NCBI GenBank assembly: GCA_946185535.1
Contig: CAMHJX010000011.1
Span: 1 to 64,000 of the forward strand
Direction of reading: 5' to 3'
DNA length: 64,000 bases
DNA from: an uncultured Bacteroidales bacterium
GTDB lineage: Bacteria; Bacteroidota; Bacteroidia; Bacteroidales; F082
In this document: piece by piece, positions 53,425 to 63,900 of the stretch
Numbering within the stretch: the stretch's first letter is position 1
Layout: every line of letters starts with the position of its first letter
Program-made: the position numbers and the translations under genes
The notes under the pieces: generated by a model
What the model saw: the letters and a program-made list of their open reading frames with translations, nothing else
Told to the model about the DNA's origin: nothing
Database searches by the model: none

Positions 53425-54843
53425 ATGGTCTTCAACTCCATAGAGTTCCTTATCTTCCTGCCCATTGTGGTACTGCTCTTTTATGTGCTGCCACAAAAGC
53501 TGCGATGGGTGATGTTGCTGGCGGCCAGCTGCACATTTTACATGTGGTTTGTGCCCAAGTACATCCTCATCCTGCTTGTCACCATTGTGATCGACTTTTC
53601 GGCAGGTGTACTCATGGAGAAATATGCCGACCGAGCCAAGCTGAAGAAGACTTTTCTTGTCATCAGCATCGTGAGTACGCTCATGGTGCTGATGATTTTC
53701 AAGTATCTGAACTTCCTAACGGCAAACTTGTCGCTGCTTTGTACCCAGTTGGGCATCGAGCGGCATTGGGTGACCCACATTATTTTGCCCATCGGCTTGT
53801 CGTTCCATACCTTCCAAAGTATGAGCTATGTAATAGAGGTGTATCGTGGCCACCAAAAGGCGGAGCGCCACTTCGGTTACTATTCACTCTATGTGATGTT
53901 TTTCCCGCAATTGGTGACAGGTCCCATCGAGAGACCGGGTAACCTTTTGCGGCAGCTTCATGAGAAGAAGGAGTTTCAATACGAGAACATCTCGAAAGGC
54001 ATGCGCCTGATTATTTACGGCTTCTTCATCAAGATGGTGGTGGCCGACCATTTGGGTGCTTATGTCGACAAAGTGTATGCAGAGCCTTCGGCATACAACT
54101 CATGGAGCGTGATGCTGGCGATGGCGTTCTATAGTTTCCAGATTTACTGCGACTTTTTTGGCTATTCCACCATTGCTTTGGGCGCTGCCAAACTCATGGG
54201 CTTCGACATCAGCGATAACTTCCGCACACCATATCTGGCCAAGAGCATCGCTGAGTTTTGGCACCGTTGGCACATTTCGCTGTCCACTTGGTTCCGCGAT
54301 TATGTCTACATTCCTCTTGGTGGTAGCCGTGTCAAGTTTGGGCGCTGGGCATTCAATATCTTGGTGGTCTTCGTGTTGAGTGGCATCTGGCATGGCGCAG
54401 CGTGGACTTTCCTCTTTTGGGGCTTTGCCCATGGCTTATTGCATATCATCGAAAAGGCCTTGCGCAACCGTTTCCCTGATAAGGAGGTGCAGTCCAAGTG
54501 GTTGGGTGTTGGTTTAGACGCGTTGCGTATAGCAAAGACCTTTGTCTTGGTTACGCTGTTTTGGGTGATGTTTCGTGCCACAGATTTTGCCAATATGAAA
54601 GACATGTTTGTGGCGGCAGTCACCAACTTTGGCGGCGGCGAGAGCCTCGGCGTGAAACCTGAGATGTGGCTCTATTTGGGTCTCTTCATCCTCTCCGACC
54701 TGTTGCTCTTCAACAGCCGCTTCGACCAATGGTGCGAAAACAAACCTTTGGTTTTGCGGTGGTTCATTTATGGTCTCCTCATCTTCATGACGGTGGCCTG
54801 TTCGAGTGTCAATAGTTTCCCCTTCATCTATTTCCAGTTCTGA
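53425..54843 (+). CDS. MBOAT-family O-acyltransferase (AlgI-like)
   Basis: 472 residues, about ten or eleven membrane helices. FHTFQSMSYVIEVYRG, ISLSTWFRDYVYIPLGGSRV and SGIWHGAAWTFLFWG (catalytic His) are the MBOAT/AlgI motifs. Transfers acyl groups to an exopolysaccharide or surface polymer across the membrane. The next gene (three bases away) is a likely periplasmic partner. Confidence 0.93.
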   Translation: MVFNSIEFLIFLPIVVLLFYVLPQKLRWVMLLAASCTFYMWFVPKYILILLVTIVIDFSAGVLMEKYADRAKLKKTFLVISIVSTLMVLMIFKYLNFLTANLSLLCTQLGIERHWVTHIILPIGLSFHTFQSMSYVIEVYRGHQKAERHFGYYSLYVMFFPQLVTGPIERPGNLLRQLHEKKEFQYENISKGMRLIIYGFFIKMVVADHLGAYVDKVYAEPSAYNSWSVMLAMAFYSFQIYCDFFGYSTIALGAAKLMGFDISDNFRTPYLAKSIAEFWHRWHISLSTWFRDYVYIPLGGSRVKFGRWAFNILVVFVLSGIWHGAAWTFLFWGFAHGLLHIIEKALRNRFPDKEVQSKWLGVGLDALRIAKTFVLVTLFWVMFRATDFANMKDMFVAAVTNFGGGESLGVKPEMWLYLGLFILSDLLLFNSRFDQWCENKPLVLRWFIYGLLIFMTVACSSVNSFPFIYFQF

Positions 54844-54845
54844 CC

Positions 54846-56318
54846 ATGAAGAAGTTCCTGATACGCATATTGATGGCTGCCGCGCTGCTTTTCGTCCTCA
54901 ACTGGATCTACACCCAGTGGTTTTTCGAGAAGGACGTGGCTGAGCATTCCGACGTGCTCAGGCTGGTGCTGAAGATGAGGGACGACAGCTGTCGCATCGT
55001 TTATCTGGGCGAGTCGTCGAACATCACCTGCGGATATTGGGAAACCAACAAGAGGAGCATCAGCGCCTATCTTGGCGATTATTTCCCTGGGGTGAAGACG
55101 GGCGACATGACCAAAGAAGCCTCGCATGCCCAGACCTATTACTACATGCTGAAAAACATTCCAAGGAAATCTCCGGTTGAGACTGTGGTGGTGACGATGA
55201 ACTTGCGTTCTTTTGATGCCCGATGGATTTATTCCAATCTTGAGACGCCCCTTCGTAAGCAGCTGGTGCTCATGGAAAACTATCCGCCTTTGATGAACCG
55301 TTTCCTTTTGGCACTGAAGGCTTATCCCATCAGGAGTGAGGCGGAGATGGACTCGCTGACGAAGCAGCATTGGCGCGAAGACCCGCTGGTGTTCCCCTTC
55401 GAGTTTGAATGGGACAATGTGTATCAATGGGATTCGGCCACGGCATGGCGTGGTCTTCATAACTACGAAGGCGAATATGACCCCAAATGGACCGAGTTGG
55501 CATGCCATTACATCAAGAGTTATGGCTTCCAAATTCGTGACGACAATCCGCGTTTGAAAGACTTCGACGACATCGTCGCTTTGAGCCGCAAACGAGGTTG
55601 GCATCTTGTCTTCAATTTAATGCCGGAGAATGTGGACAAGGCTAATGAGTATGTGGGTAAGGACTTGATGTACCTGATGAAGCAGAACCACGACTATTTG
55701 ATAAACCGTTACGGTCATTTGGAGGGCGTCACCATGGTTGACAACCTCAACTTGGTGCGTGATGTTAACTTCATCGACCAGGACTGGACCACTGAACATT
55801 ACTACGAAGAGGGTCGCCGCATCATTGCTAGTAATGTGGCCGAGGCCTTGAAAGCCTATTATCCCGATGAATACCGAAGCGTTGATTGGAAATGTGACGA
55901 TGGACATTACTATTTCGGCGAAGCGATACGCAAACTTGATGCGGCAACGCCATACGGTCCTGCGTTGACCTTGCCTGCCGACAGTCTTCGTGCGGATTGG
56001 GAACGCGTGAACATTGCCTTCATGATGCAACAAGCCGACACTTTGCACGATGCACGACTTGCCGTCCAATTGCTTGTTGCCCAAGACAACGCCATAGTTA
56101 GTTATTATGATGTGAAACCTCAAATCCAGAAGATAGGAGAATGGGATTTTGCAACTTATGATTTGCCCGTCGACTCGACGATGCGTGATGCGCAACAGGT
56201 CAAAATCTTTGTTTATAATCCCTCTGAAGATGTTGTGCAGCTGAAGAATATGGATATTTCGTTCCGTCCTGCCTATCTTAAGCCAGGCGTCAAAGGACAG
56301 CCAATAGAAAAAGAATAA
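54846..56318 (+). CDS. DUF4843-like partner of the MBOAT protein
   Basis: 490 residues with one N-terminal membrane anchor (about 4-24), the rest periplasmic. IVYLGESSNITCG resembles the catalytic Ser block of SGNH-fold acyltransferases (AlgJ/AlgX, DltD), and the FNLMPENV and DQDWTTEHYYEEGRR segments are later blocks, the last with His. It likely takes an acyl group delivered by the MBOAT protein. Starts three bases after it. Confidence 0.75.
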   Translation: MKKFLIRILMAAALLFVLNWIYTQWFFEKDVAEHSDVLRLVLKMRDDSCRIVYLGESSNITCGYWETNKRSISAYLGDYFPGVKTGDMTKEASHAQTYYYMLKNIPRKSPVETVVVTMNLRSFDARWIYSNLETPLRKQLVLMENYPPLMNRFLLALKAYPIRSEAEMDSLTKQHWREDPLVFPFEFEWDNVYQWDSATAWRGLHNYEGEYDPKWTELACHYIKSYGFQIRDDNPRLKDFDDIVALSRKRGWHLVFNLMPENVDKANEYVGKDLMYLMKQNHDYLINRYGHLEGVTMVDNLNLVRDVNFIDQDWTTEHYYEEGRRIIASNVAEALKAYYPDEYRSVDWKCDDGHYYFGEAIRKLDAATPYGPALTLPADSLRADWERVNIAFMMQQADTLHDARLAVQLLVAQDNAIVSYYDVKPQIQKIGEWDFATYDLPVDSTMRDAQQVKIFVYNPSEDVVQLKNMDISFRPAYLKPGVKGQPIEKE

Positions 56319-56322
56319 AACT

Positions 56323-56353
56323 AGGTTGCTGAGCCTGTCGAAGCACCGACAGT
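56323..56353. repeat. TTCGACA-type repeat between convergent genes
   Basis: GGTTGCTGAGCCTGTCGAAG, then CACCGACAG; same family as 47029-47090. Confidence 0.5.
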
Positions 56354-57027
56354 CACGCATTTGACTTCATCTCCAATACAGTAAGCTGTATCCCTTCCAC
56401 CTTAAACTTCACTTCCATCCCTCCGAAAGCCATCCCATAGACGCGTTCGGGGTCGTCTTGGTATTGCGGCCTGGGGTCGTGGGCCAGCACTTCAATGAGG
56501 CTTTCTCTTTGACTCTCAGGTACTTTTTGAAGCAGGGCATCAGGAAAGTCGACCTCCAAAAGGTATTCCGCAGGCGTTGAGGCAAAGCCACTGACGGCGT
56601 CGGGGTGGCTGTCGGTGTAGGTGATATAAGGCTTGATATCGTAGATGGGCGTGCCATCCATGAGGTCGACACCCGAAACATAAAGCACGGGGCCGAGCTT
56701 GGGGTCGAGGTCCACTTTTTCCAGCTGTACCGAAGAAAGACCGATAGGGTTGGGCCTGAAAGGTGAGCGTGTGGCAAACACCCCTTTGCGCACATTGCCG
56801 CCCAAGCGAGGAGGACGCACGGTGGGAGACCAAGTGTCGCGCACCGCCTTCGAGAATTCCCATAACAACCAGATGTAAGAAAAGTCTTCCAAGCCGCGCA
56901 CGGCTTCTGGATTGCGGTATTCGGGTTCGAACACGATGCGACCTTGAAGCGAGGCGATGATGCCGCTTTGGCGCGGGATGCCGAACTTGGTCGGGAAGTC
57001 GGTGTGGATGTGTGCGATGACTTTCAT
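56353..57027 (-). CDS. trmO: tRNA methyltransferase TrmO (TsaA family)
   Basis: 224 residues from the ATG at 57027. TsaA/YaeB-like beta-barrel fold: GIPRQSGIIASLQGRIVFEP, LEDFSYIWLLWEFSK and FATRSPFRPNPIGLSSVQL are family motifs. Methylates t6A37 in tRNA-Thr in Escherichia coli. A TACCTTTG box (57032-57039) lies only five bases upstream, so either the transcript is leaderless or that box is a chance match. Confidence 0.9.
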   Translation of the reverse strand: MKVIAHIHTDFPTKFGIPRQSGIIASLQGRIVFEPEYRNPEAVRGLEDFSYIWLLWEFSKAVRDTWSPTVRPPRLGGNVRKGVFATRSPFRPNPIGLSSVQLEKVDLDPKLGPVLYVSGVDLMDGTPIYDIKPYITYTDSHPDAVSGFASTPAEYLLEVDFPDALLQKVPESQRESLIEVLAHDPRPQYQDDPERVYGMAFGGMEVKFKVEGIQLTVLEMKSNA

Positions 57028-57069
57028 GATGCAAAGGTAATGAAATCTTTGGTTCAACGGAGTTAAAAA

Positions 57070-57103
57070 TTTGTGGAACAAGCGAAAAAAAGCCTTACTT
57101 TTG
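57070..57103 (+). promoter_or_regulatory. Promoter of the asparaginase gene
   Basis: TTTG (57070-57073), 22-base spacer, TACTTTTG (57096-57103), 24 bp before the ATG. Confidence 0.65.
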
Positions 57104-57127
57104 CAGGCGCAAAATTACGCATTCACT

Positions 57128-58162
57128 ATGCAAAGCAACGAGGAAATTTCCATATTGGTGCTCTATACGGGCGGCACCATCGGCATGATGCAGGACCCCG
57201 AGACGGGGGCTCTGGTGCCTTTTGATTTCGATAATATCTATACGCACTTGCCCGTACTGAAGAACTTTGGCTATCAGATTGACTTCTACAGTTTCGACCC
57301 GCTCATCGACTCGTCGAACATGTCGCCCGATTTCTGGATCCGTTTGGCCACGAAGATAGGGGAGGAGTACGAACATTACGATGGTTTCGTGGTACTTCAT
57401 GGCTCCGATACGATGGCTTATACAGCTTCGGCCTTGAGTTTCATGCTTGAGAACCTGAATAAACCTGTTGTACTGACGGGCTCCCAGTTGCCCATGGGCA
57501 TGGTGCGCAGCGATGGTCGCGAGAACTTCCTGGCTGCTGTCGAGATTGCCGCTGCCAAGGACGAAGACACGCCGATTGTCCCTGAGGTGAGCATTTTCTT
57601 CCAGAACCAGCTGTTGCGTGGCAACCGTGCCACCAAGTTCAATGCCGAGAACTTCAATGCCTTCATTTCATCGAACTATCCCAACCTCGCTGATGTGGGC
57701 ATACACATTAAATATAATAAGGAGCGCATCCTGAAGCCCAACTTCAAGAAACTAAAGGTGCATACATGCATGGACCGTCACATTGGCATCCTCAAACTCT
57801 TCCCTGGCATCTCCGAGGATTTTGTCTGCCATGTCCTGAAAACTCCTGGCTTGAAGGCGCTGGTGCTTGAGACCTTTGGATCGGGCAATGCCACCACGGC
57901 CTCATGGTTCCTCGATGCGCTCAAGCAGGCCATCGACAACGGGCTTATCATCCTTAACATTACGCAATGCAAGGCTGGATCGGTGGAGATGGGAAGATAT
58001 GAGACCAGTCTCGACATGGCCCGTATCGGTGTCATCAGCGGCTATGACATGACCACCGAAGCCGCCGTCGCCAAACTCATGTATCTCCTCGGAACAGGCC
58101 TCTCGAAGGAGAGAATCCATGAAATACTGCAGTTTTCCATCCGCGGCGAGATGACCGTTTGA
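57128..58162 (+). CDS. ansA: Cytoplasmic-type L-asparaginase
   Basis: 344 residues from the ATG at 57128. Threonine nucleophile in VLYTGGTIGM (Thr14), second Thr in VVLHGSDTMAYTASAL. Two-domain type I asparaginase; ends LQFSIRGEMTV. No signal peptide, so it should act in the cytosol. Divergent from trmO. Confidence 0.93.
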   Translation: MQSNEEISILVLYTGGTIGMMQDPETGALVPFDFDNIYTHLPVLKNFGYQIDFYSFDPLIDSSNMSPDFWIRLATKIGEEYEHYDGFVVLHGSDTMAYTASALSFMLENLNKPVVLTGSQLPMGMVRSDGRENFLAAVEIAAAKDEDTPIVPEVSIFFQNQLLRGNRATKFNAENFNAFISSNYPNLADVGIHIKYNKERILKPNFKKLKVHTCMDRHIGILKLFPGISEDFVCHVLKTPGLKALVLETFGSGNATTASWFLDALKQAIDNGLIILNITQCKAGSVEMGRYETSLDMARIGVISGYDMTTEAAVAKLMYLLGTGLSKERIHEILQFSIRGEMTV

Positions 58163-58212
58163 ACCTATAAGTCAAGCAATTGAAAATTTGTTGCAATAAA
58201 AAATCAAATATT

Positions 58213-58245
58213 TTTGTTTGCCAAATGAAAAATTGTGTACTTTTG
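58213..58245 (+). promoter_or_regulatory. Promoter of tRNA-Ser and perhaps the ExbB operon
   Basis: TTTG (58213-58216), 21-base spacer, TACTTTTG (58238-58245), 40 bp before the tRNA. Confidence 0.6.
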
Positions 58246-58285
58246 GCAACGATTTCAGATTGGGTAGAGGGGTTTGGAAAGCACT

Positions 58286-58373
58286 GGAGAGATGTCCGAG
58301 TGGTTTAAGGAGCACGCCTGGAAAGTGTGTGTACTCCAAAAGGGTACCGCGGGTTCGAATCCCGCTCTCTCCG
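58286..58373 (+). tRNA. tRNA-Ser (GGA)
   Basis: 88 bases, acceptor GGAGAGA/TCTCTCC, discriminator G, CCA not encoded. Anticodon loop CTGGAAA (anticodon GGA, codon UCC). The long variable arm GTACTCCAAAAGGGTACC is typical of Ser. T-arm GCGGGTTCGAATCCCGC. Confidence 0.95.
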
Positions 58374-58446
58374 CGGAAAGAAATGAATAGTTTAAACGGA
58401 ACAAAGTAATTCATAATAGTAATAATTAAAACATTCAAGCTAAACT

Positions 58447-59283
58447 ATGAAAAAATTAATTGCTTTCCTCATGGTTGCTGGCCTTATGACTTTTGGCTTC
58501 AGCAATCTCGTTGTTGCTCAAGATGAGCAAGCGCAAACCGAGCAAACGGAACAGACCGTTGCTCCTGAACAAACTGAAGTTGCTCCTGCTGCAGCAGAAA
58601 CCGTCCAAGACATTACTCCTGCTGTTCAAAACGACGCTAAGCCTACGACTTTCCGTGAATCCATCAAGAAGCAATTCATCGATGGTGGTCCTGCCTTCAT
58701 GGGTATCGTTTTGATCATCCTGTTGATTGGTATGGCTATTTCCATTGAAAGAATCATTTATCTGACGTTGGCTACCGCCAATTCGAAGAAGCTTTTGGCT
58801 GGCATCGAAGCCAAGATGAAGAACGGTGACGTTGAAGGCGCGAAGAACCTTTGCAAGAACACCCGTGGTCCTGTGGCCAGCATCTTCACCCAAGGCCTCA
58901 TTCGTTACCAGGATGGTCAGTCACTCGATGAAGTCGAGAAAGCTATCGTTTCCTACGGTTCAGTTGCCGGTGGTAAACTCGAAAGCGGCTTGAGCTGGAT
59001 TGGTCTTTGCATCAGCTTGGCTCCTATGTTCGGTTTTATGGGTACCGTTATCGGTATGATCCAGGCCTTCGACGACATTGCCGCCGCTGGTGATATGAGC
59101 CCTCAGATTGTGGCCTCCGGTATGAAGGTCGCTCTGTTGACCACCGTGTTCGGTCTTATCGCCGCTATCATCCTTCAGATTTTCTTCAATTTCATCGCTG
59201 CTAAAATCGAAAGCATCGTGAACGACATGGAAGACGCTTCCATCTCCTTCATGGACATTCTCGCTAAGTACAACCATAAATAA
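58447..59283 (+). CDS. exbB: MotA/TolQ/ExbB proton channel protein
   Basis: 278 residues. N-terminal signal and Glu/Gln-rich region (about 25-55), then three membrane helices (about 78-102, 180-205, 225-250), with the conserved ITL-type ring GLCISLAPMFGFMGTVIGMI and ALLTTVFGLIAAI. Powers TonB or Tol energy transfer. First gene of a four-gene operon; TonB itself is not in the window. Confidence 0.92.
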   Translation: MKKLIAFLMVAGLMTFGFSNLVVAQDEQAQTEQTEQTVAPEQTEVAPAAAETVQDITPAVQNDAKPTTFRESIKKQFIDGGPAFMGIVLIILLIGMAISIERIIYLTLATANSKKLLAGIEAKMKNGDVEGAKNLCKNTRGPVASIFTQGLIRYQDGQSLDEVEKAIVSYGSVAGGKLESGLSWIGLCISLAPMFGFMGTVIGMIQAFDDIAAAGDMSPQIVASGMKVALLTTVFGLIAAIILQIFFNFIAAKIESIVNDMEDASISFMDILAKYNHK

Positions 59284-59297
59284 AACAAGTATCAATC

Positions 59298-59756
59298 ATG
59301 AACGGTAAGCTTAATATTTCAAAGTGGGTATTTCTGGCCTTGGCTTTGGTTACTGTCGCTATTGCGGTGATGTTCTACCTCGTTGTAGGTACGATTAAGC
59401 CGGAATTCGACCTCGGTAATCCCACGCCTCGCGCAGACTTATTCCTGAATTGGGGCTACATCTTGATCATACTTGGTATTGTCATTGCATTGATTTCAGT
59501 CTTCTTCACCGCTGCCGTCAAAGGTGTCAACGGTAAGACATTGTTGATTGCCGTCATTGCATTCGCTATTATTGCAGTTGTAGCTTATCTAATGTCGAGT
59601 GGCTCTTTCGCCAAACCTTATCCTGCTGGAGATATCGTATACTCGGGCAAAACACATGGATGGGTCGAACTCGGCCTCAACTTCTTCTATATCACGCTGG
59701 GTGTTGCCCTTCTTTCAATCTTGTTCTCTGTAATTTACAAGGCACTTAAAAAGTAA
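59298..59756 (+). CDS. Four-helix membrane protein of the ExbB/ExbD operon
   Basis: 152 residues with four predicted membrane helices (about 8-31, 46-70, 77-97, 120-148). Lies between ExbB and the ExbD genes with 14- and 11-bp gaps. I do not know its family; its constant position in this operon in Bacteroidales suggests a part of the motor. Confidence 0.7.
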   Translation: MNGKLNISKWVFLALALVTVAIAVMFYLVVGTIKPEFDLGNPTPRADLFLNWGYILIILGIVIALISVFFTAAVKGVNGKTLLIAVIAFAIIAVVAYLMSSGSFAKPYPAGDIVYSGKTHGWVELGLNFFYITLGVALLSILFSVIYKALKK

Positions 59757-59767
59757 ATCAATTCATC

Positions 59768-60337
59768 ATGGCAAGAAAAGTTCCAGAAATCAATTCGAGT
59801 TCGCAGGCTGACATAGCATTCTTGCTGTTGTGTTTCTTCCTGATGACGACCTCGATGGATGTGGACTACGGTATTACCCGTCGTCTGCCTCCTCCTGTCG
59901 AGCAAAATGTCGAGGATGTCAAGGTCAAGGAAAGAAATGTGATGAATGTAATGGTAAACAAGAGCGACAAGTTGTTGGTCAATGGTCGTCCCATGGATAT
60001 CTCCCAGTTGAAGGACGAAGCCAAGCGCTTTATGACCCCGCGTCCAAGCGACGAAACCGCTCCTGAAGTGGAACCCAAGACCTTCGGTGAAGGCATTGGT
60101 GAAATCCTCACATCGAAGGGTGTCATTTCACTTCAGAATGACCGCGGCACCTCGTATGCTATGTATATCAGTGTGCAGAATGAGTTGGCACGCGCCTTCA
60201 ATGAAATGAAGGATGAACTGGCCAAGAAGACTTGGCATAAGTCACTCGACCAACTCACTGAAGATCAAACCAAGGCTCTCAACGAGGCAGTGCCTGTGCG
60301 TGTCAGTGAGGCCGAACCCGTTGACTACAAAAAGTAA
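59768..60337 (+). CDS. exbD: ExbD/TolR-family protein 1
   Basis: 189 residues. One N-terminal helix with the proton-carrying Asp15 in SSSQADIAFLLLCFFLMTT, then a periplasmic domain. Longer than Escherichia coli ExbD because of an insert around 95-135. Confidence 0.9.
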   Translation: MARKVPEINSSSQADIAFLLLCFFLMTTSMDVDYGITRRLPPPVEQNVEDVKVKERNVMNVMVNKSDKLLVNGRPMDISQLKDEAKRFMTPRPSDETAPEVEPKTFGEGIGEILTSKGVISLQNDRGTSYAMYISVQNELARAFNEMKDELAKKTWHKSLDQLTEDQTKALNEAVPVRVSEAEPVDYKK

Positions 60338-60351
60338 AGGAGGATAGAGAT

Positions 60352-60822
60352 ATGGCAAAATTCAGAAAAGAAGGAAAGAAGGAAGTGCCGCAAGTGAGCA
60401 CCTCTTCATTGCCCGACATCGTCTACATGTTGATATTCTTCTTCATGATCACGACTACAATGCGTGATGTCGAACTGAAGGTGAAAGCATCACCTCTGCC
60501 AAAAGCTACCGAGATCCAAAAACTCGAGCATAAGGCTTTGGTGAGCTCCATCTACATCGGTGCCCCGCGCGACAGCAAACTCGGTACCGAATCGCGTATC
60601 CAATTGGATGATTCTTTCGCCACTCCCGCCGACATCGCCGACTGGATTCAGAAGGAACGTGACTCGCGTAACCCTGCCGACATCCCCCTGCTGACCACCG
60701 CTCTGAAGGTGCATAAGGATACCCGTATGGGTGTCGTCACCGACGTGAAGCAGGAACTCCGTAAGGTGGGTGCCTTCCGTATCAACTACACGACACTGAA
60801 AGGCAGTGCATTGGAAAACTAA
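60352..60822 (+). CDS. exbD: ExbD/TolR-family protein 2
   Basis: 156 residues. Asp22 in STSSLPDIVYMLIFFFMITTT is the proton site, and the C-terminal domain ends KGSALEN. The start is preceded by a full Shine-Dalgarno (AAAGGAGG, 60335-60342) that overlaps the previous stop. Two ExbD copies per operon are usual in Bacteroidota. Confidence 0.9.
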   Translation: MAKFRKEGKKEVPQVSTSSLPDIVYMLIFFFMITTTMRDVELKVKASPLPKATEIQKLEHKALVSSIYIGAPRDSKLGTESRIQLDDSFATPADIADWIQKERDSRNPADIPLLTTALKVHKDTRMGVVTDVKQELRKVGAFRINYTTLKGSALEN

Positions 60823-60845
60823 TGTGTTTTCATGTGTTTAACAGT

Positions 60846-60876
60846 AAAAGCGGTAGCGTAAGTTGCCGCTTTTTTT
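60846..60876 (+). terminator. Terminator of the ExbB/ExbD operon
   Basis: AAAAGCGG-N12-CCGCTTTT with a run of T, 24 bp after the last stop. Confidence 0.8.
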
Positions 60877-60921
60877 GTGCTTTGAAGTCATCTTTGTTGA
60901 CTGTGAATCCAAAATAATCCC

Positions 60922-60929
60922 TATCTTTG
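60922..60929 (+). promoter_or_regulatory. -7 box of the endonuclease gene
   Basis: TATCTTTG, 31 bp before the ATG at 60960. TTTG at 60893 has an over-long spacing of 25. Confidence 0.5.
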
Positions 60930-60959
60930 TAGCTCAGATCGAAACATACCCCTATTATT

Positions 60960-63900
60960 ATGAAGAAAGCATTAGCAACACTCTTCTTGCTCGCCTTGAC
61001 GAGCTTGAGCATTTTAGCTCAAATCCCCAATGGTTATTACAACAATGCCAATGGAAAAACTGGCGACGAACTGAAAATAGCTCTGCACAATATCATCAAA
61101 GGCCACCATGTGGTCAGTTATAATGGCTTGATCAATGCCTTTGTCTATACTGATTGTAAACCCAACGGCAAGATTTGGGACATCTATTCTAACATAGAGT
61201 ATAGTCCGACTACAGGATTATGTGGTGAGTACGAACAAGAAGGCGACTGCTGGAACCGTGAGCATACTTGGCCACAGAGTTGGTTCAACGAGAGCACGAC
61301 GCCCCGTAGTGACCTCTTTCATGTGTATCCCACCGATGGTTATGTCAATGGGCAACGCAGCAACTACCCTTATGGAGAGGTCAACCGGCCTATTTATACT
61401 TCAGGAAATGGCTCTAAGTTGGGGCCTTGTATCACATCCGGCTATTCGGGTAGGGTGTTTGAACCTATTGACGAGTACAAGGGTGACATTGCACGCAGTT
61501 ATTTCTACATGAGCGTGCGCTATTACGATGAAGACAGCGACTGGGGTATGAGTGGCATGACCAATAAGTCGGAGATTCTTCCTTGGGCAATGAATATGCT
61601 GCTCCGTTGGAGTGATGAAGATCCTGTGAGTGACAAGGAAATCGCTCGTAACAATGCTGTTTATGGCTACCAAAACAATCGCAATCCTTTCATTGACCAT
61701 CCGGAATATGCCCACATGATTTGGGACCAAAACTGGCAAGGTGGGGTGTACTACAATATCACATGCGCCACAGGTTTGTCTCACGGTAGCGTGTCGGCTC
61801 CCGAAAGTGCCATGGAAGGGACTACGGTCTCCATAACAGCTACTCCTGAACCTGGTTATATGGTTGATACATACACGGTGTATAAAACGGGTAGTCCTAG
61901 TACCACGGTCACGGTGAGCAGCAACGGTACCTTCACCATGCCAGGTTATGCTGTCACGGTTAGTGCGACCTTTGTTCAGAATAACACTTATTATAATATA
62001 ACACTGGGCAATGTAAGCCATGGAACAATCAATGCTTCAGAGACAAGTGCAAAGTCAGGTACAACTATCAGTTTAGCGGCCACACCTAATAATGGTTATA
62101 GCCTCTATTCGTGGTATGTTTTCAAGACAGGTGACATGAACACCACGGTCAATGTCAGTGGCAACAGTTTCGTCATGCCTGCTTTCAACGTGACCGTGAT
62201 GGCTACCTTTGTGCAAGGCAGTGCCACTGGCGATTTTGTGAAAGTGACCTCTGCGCCTGCGGATTGGAGTGGGGAATATATTTTGGTCTATGAACAAAAT
62301 GCCACTACAGGTTATGTTTGGACTGGTGTGGATGCCGTAAACGGTTATGTCTCCAAGCCGATTTCAAGTAACACCATTACTGATGATGGTATTGTCTCTA
62401 TCACAATAGCCCCAATGTCGGGCGGGTATTCCATTAAAGTTAATGGTGGCACTAATAGCGGAAAGTACATTTATGGCGCTTCGGGCAGTAATAAGATCAA
62501 TTTTGGCACTACTCCTTCATTGAACGCACTATCTTTTGAATCTAATAGTGTGAAAATAGTCTCAAATACTTCTGTGATGCGGTTCAATAACAATTCAGGC
62601 CAGAATCGTTTCCGTTATTTCCAATCAAGTACATACACCAACCAGCAACCCGTTCAGCTTTATAAAAGGGTTCATGCCACACAAACACACAGCATACATT
62701 TTAACCCCAACGGTGGCTCAGGAACGATGGGCGACCAGACCGTAAATGAGTTTGAGCCTACGGCTTTGCAGAACAATGCCTTTACAAGAGAAGGCTTCGT
62801 CTTTGATGGTTGGAACACAACTGTTGACGGTACTGGCGATTATTATGCTGATGGTGCTACGGTTACCTTGTTGGAGGATTTAACTCTTTATGCCCAATGG
62901 AATCAGCTGTTCACCATCACATTGGTTCAGGCAAATCACGGTAGTATCAGTGCCAGTGTCTCGCAAGCTTTTGAAGAAACTGAAATTTACTTGACGGCCA
63001 CTGCGGATCCTTGTTATACCTTGACACAATGGGTGGTGACCGATGCCCTAGGTCATGCTGTTACGGTTACGGAAAACCATTTTGAGATGCCCGCCAGCGA
63101 TGTCACCGTGAGTGCAGTTTTTAGTTATTCGTCTCAGAGTTTCGTGCAGGAATACCAACTTGTCACTTCCGTTGATCAACTTATTGCAGGTCGAACTTAT
63201 CTGATTGTCAACATTGCCAATGGCAAGGCTTTGGGAACTACTCAAAATTCCAACAATCGTAGTGCCTCGTCAGTTACGATTGAGGGAAGTGTCATTCCTA
63301 GCATCGAAAACACCGTTTGCGAACTGACTTTAAGTGGAAGCACAGGTGCATGGACTTTCTTTGATAGTGGTTGGGGCAGTAATGGTGGCTATCTTTACGC
63401 TGCTAGTAGCAACTCCAATTACTTGAGAACCCAGGCTTCCAACAATGCTAATGGCAAATGGAACATATCTATTGGAACGAATGGAACTGCTACCATTCAG
63501 GCACAAGGTAATAACACTCGCAATCTGTTGAAATATAATAATTCAAGCAATATTTTTTCGTGTTACGCATCTGGATCGACACAGTTGGATGTCTATCTTT
63601 TCCTTCGTACCGAAATCAGCGATTATCCTGTTGATCAGACCGTTGAACTCTCCACAGGCGTGAACTGGTGGTCGACCTATCTTGACATCACACTTGACGA
63701 CCTGAAGACTGCCATCTCAAATGCTTTGGGCAATACTGGTACAGCCACTATCAAGTCGCATAGTGGTTCCATTACATACAGTGGCGGACATTGGAGACCT
63801 GCCAGCATTTCTTTTGACATTCGTAATATGTACCTGATTCAGAGCAGTGTCTCCTGCGAAGTAGTGCTGACAGGCATGCCAATTAATCCTGCCACACTTG

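Noticed and set aside
57032..57039. TACCTTTG as ordinary promoter of trmO
   Set aside because: It is only five bases before the ATG, leaving no room for a leader; kept as uncertain within the trmO entry.
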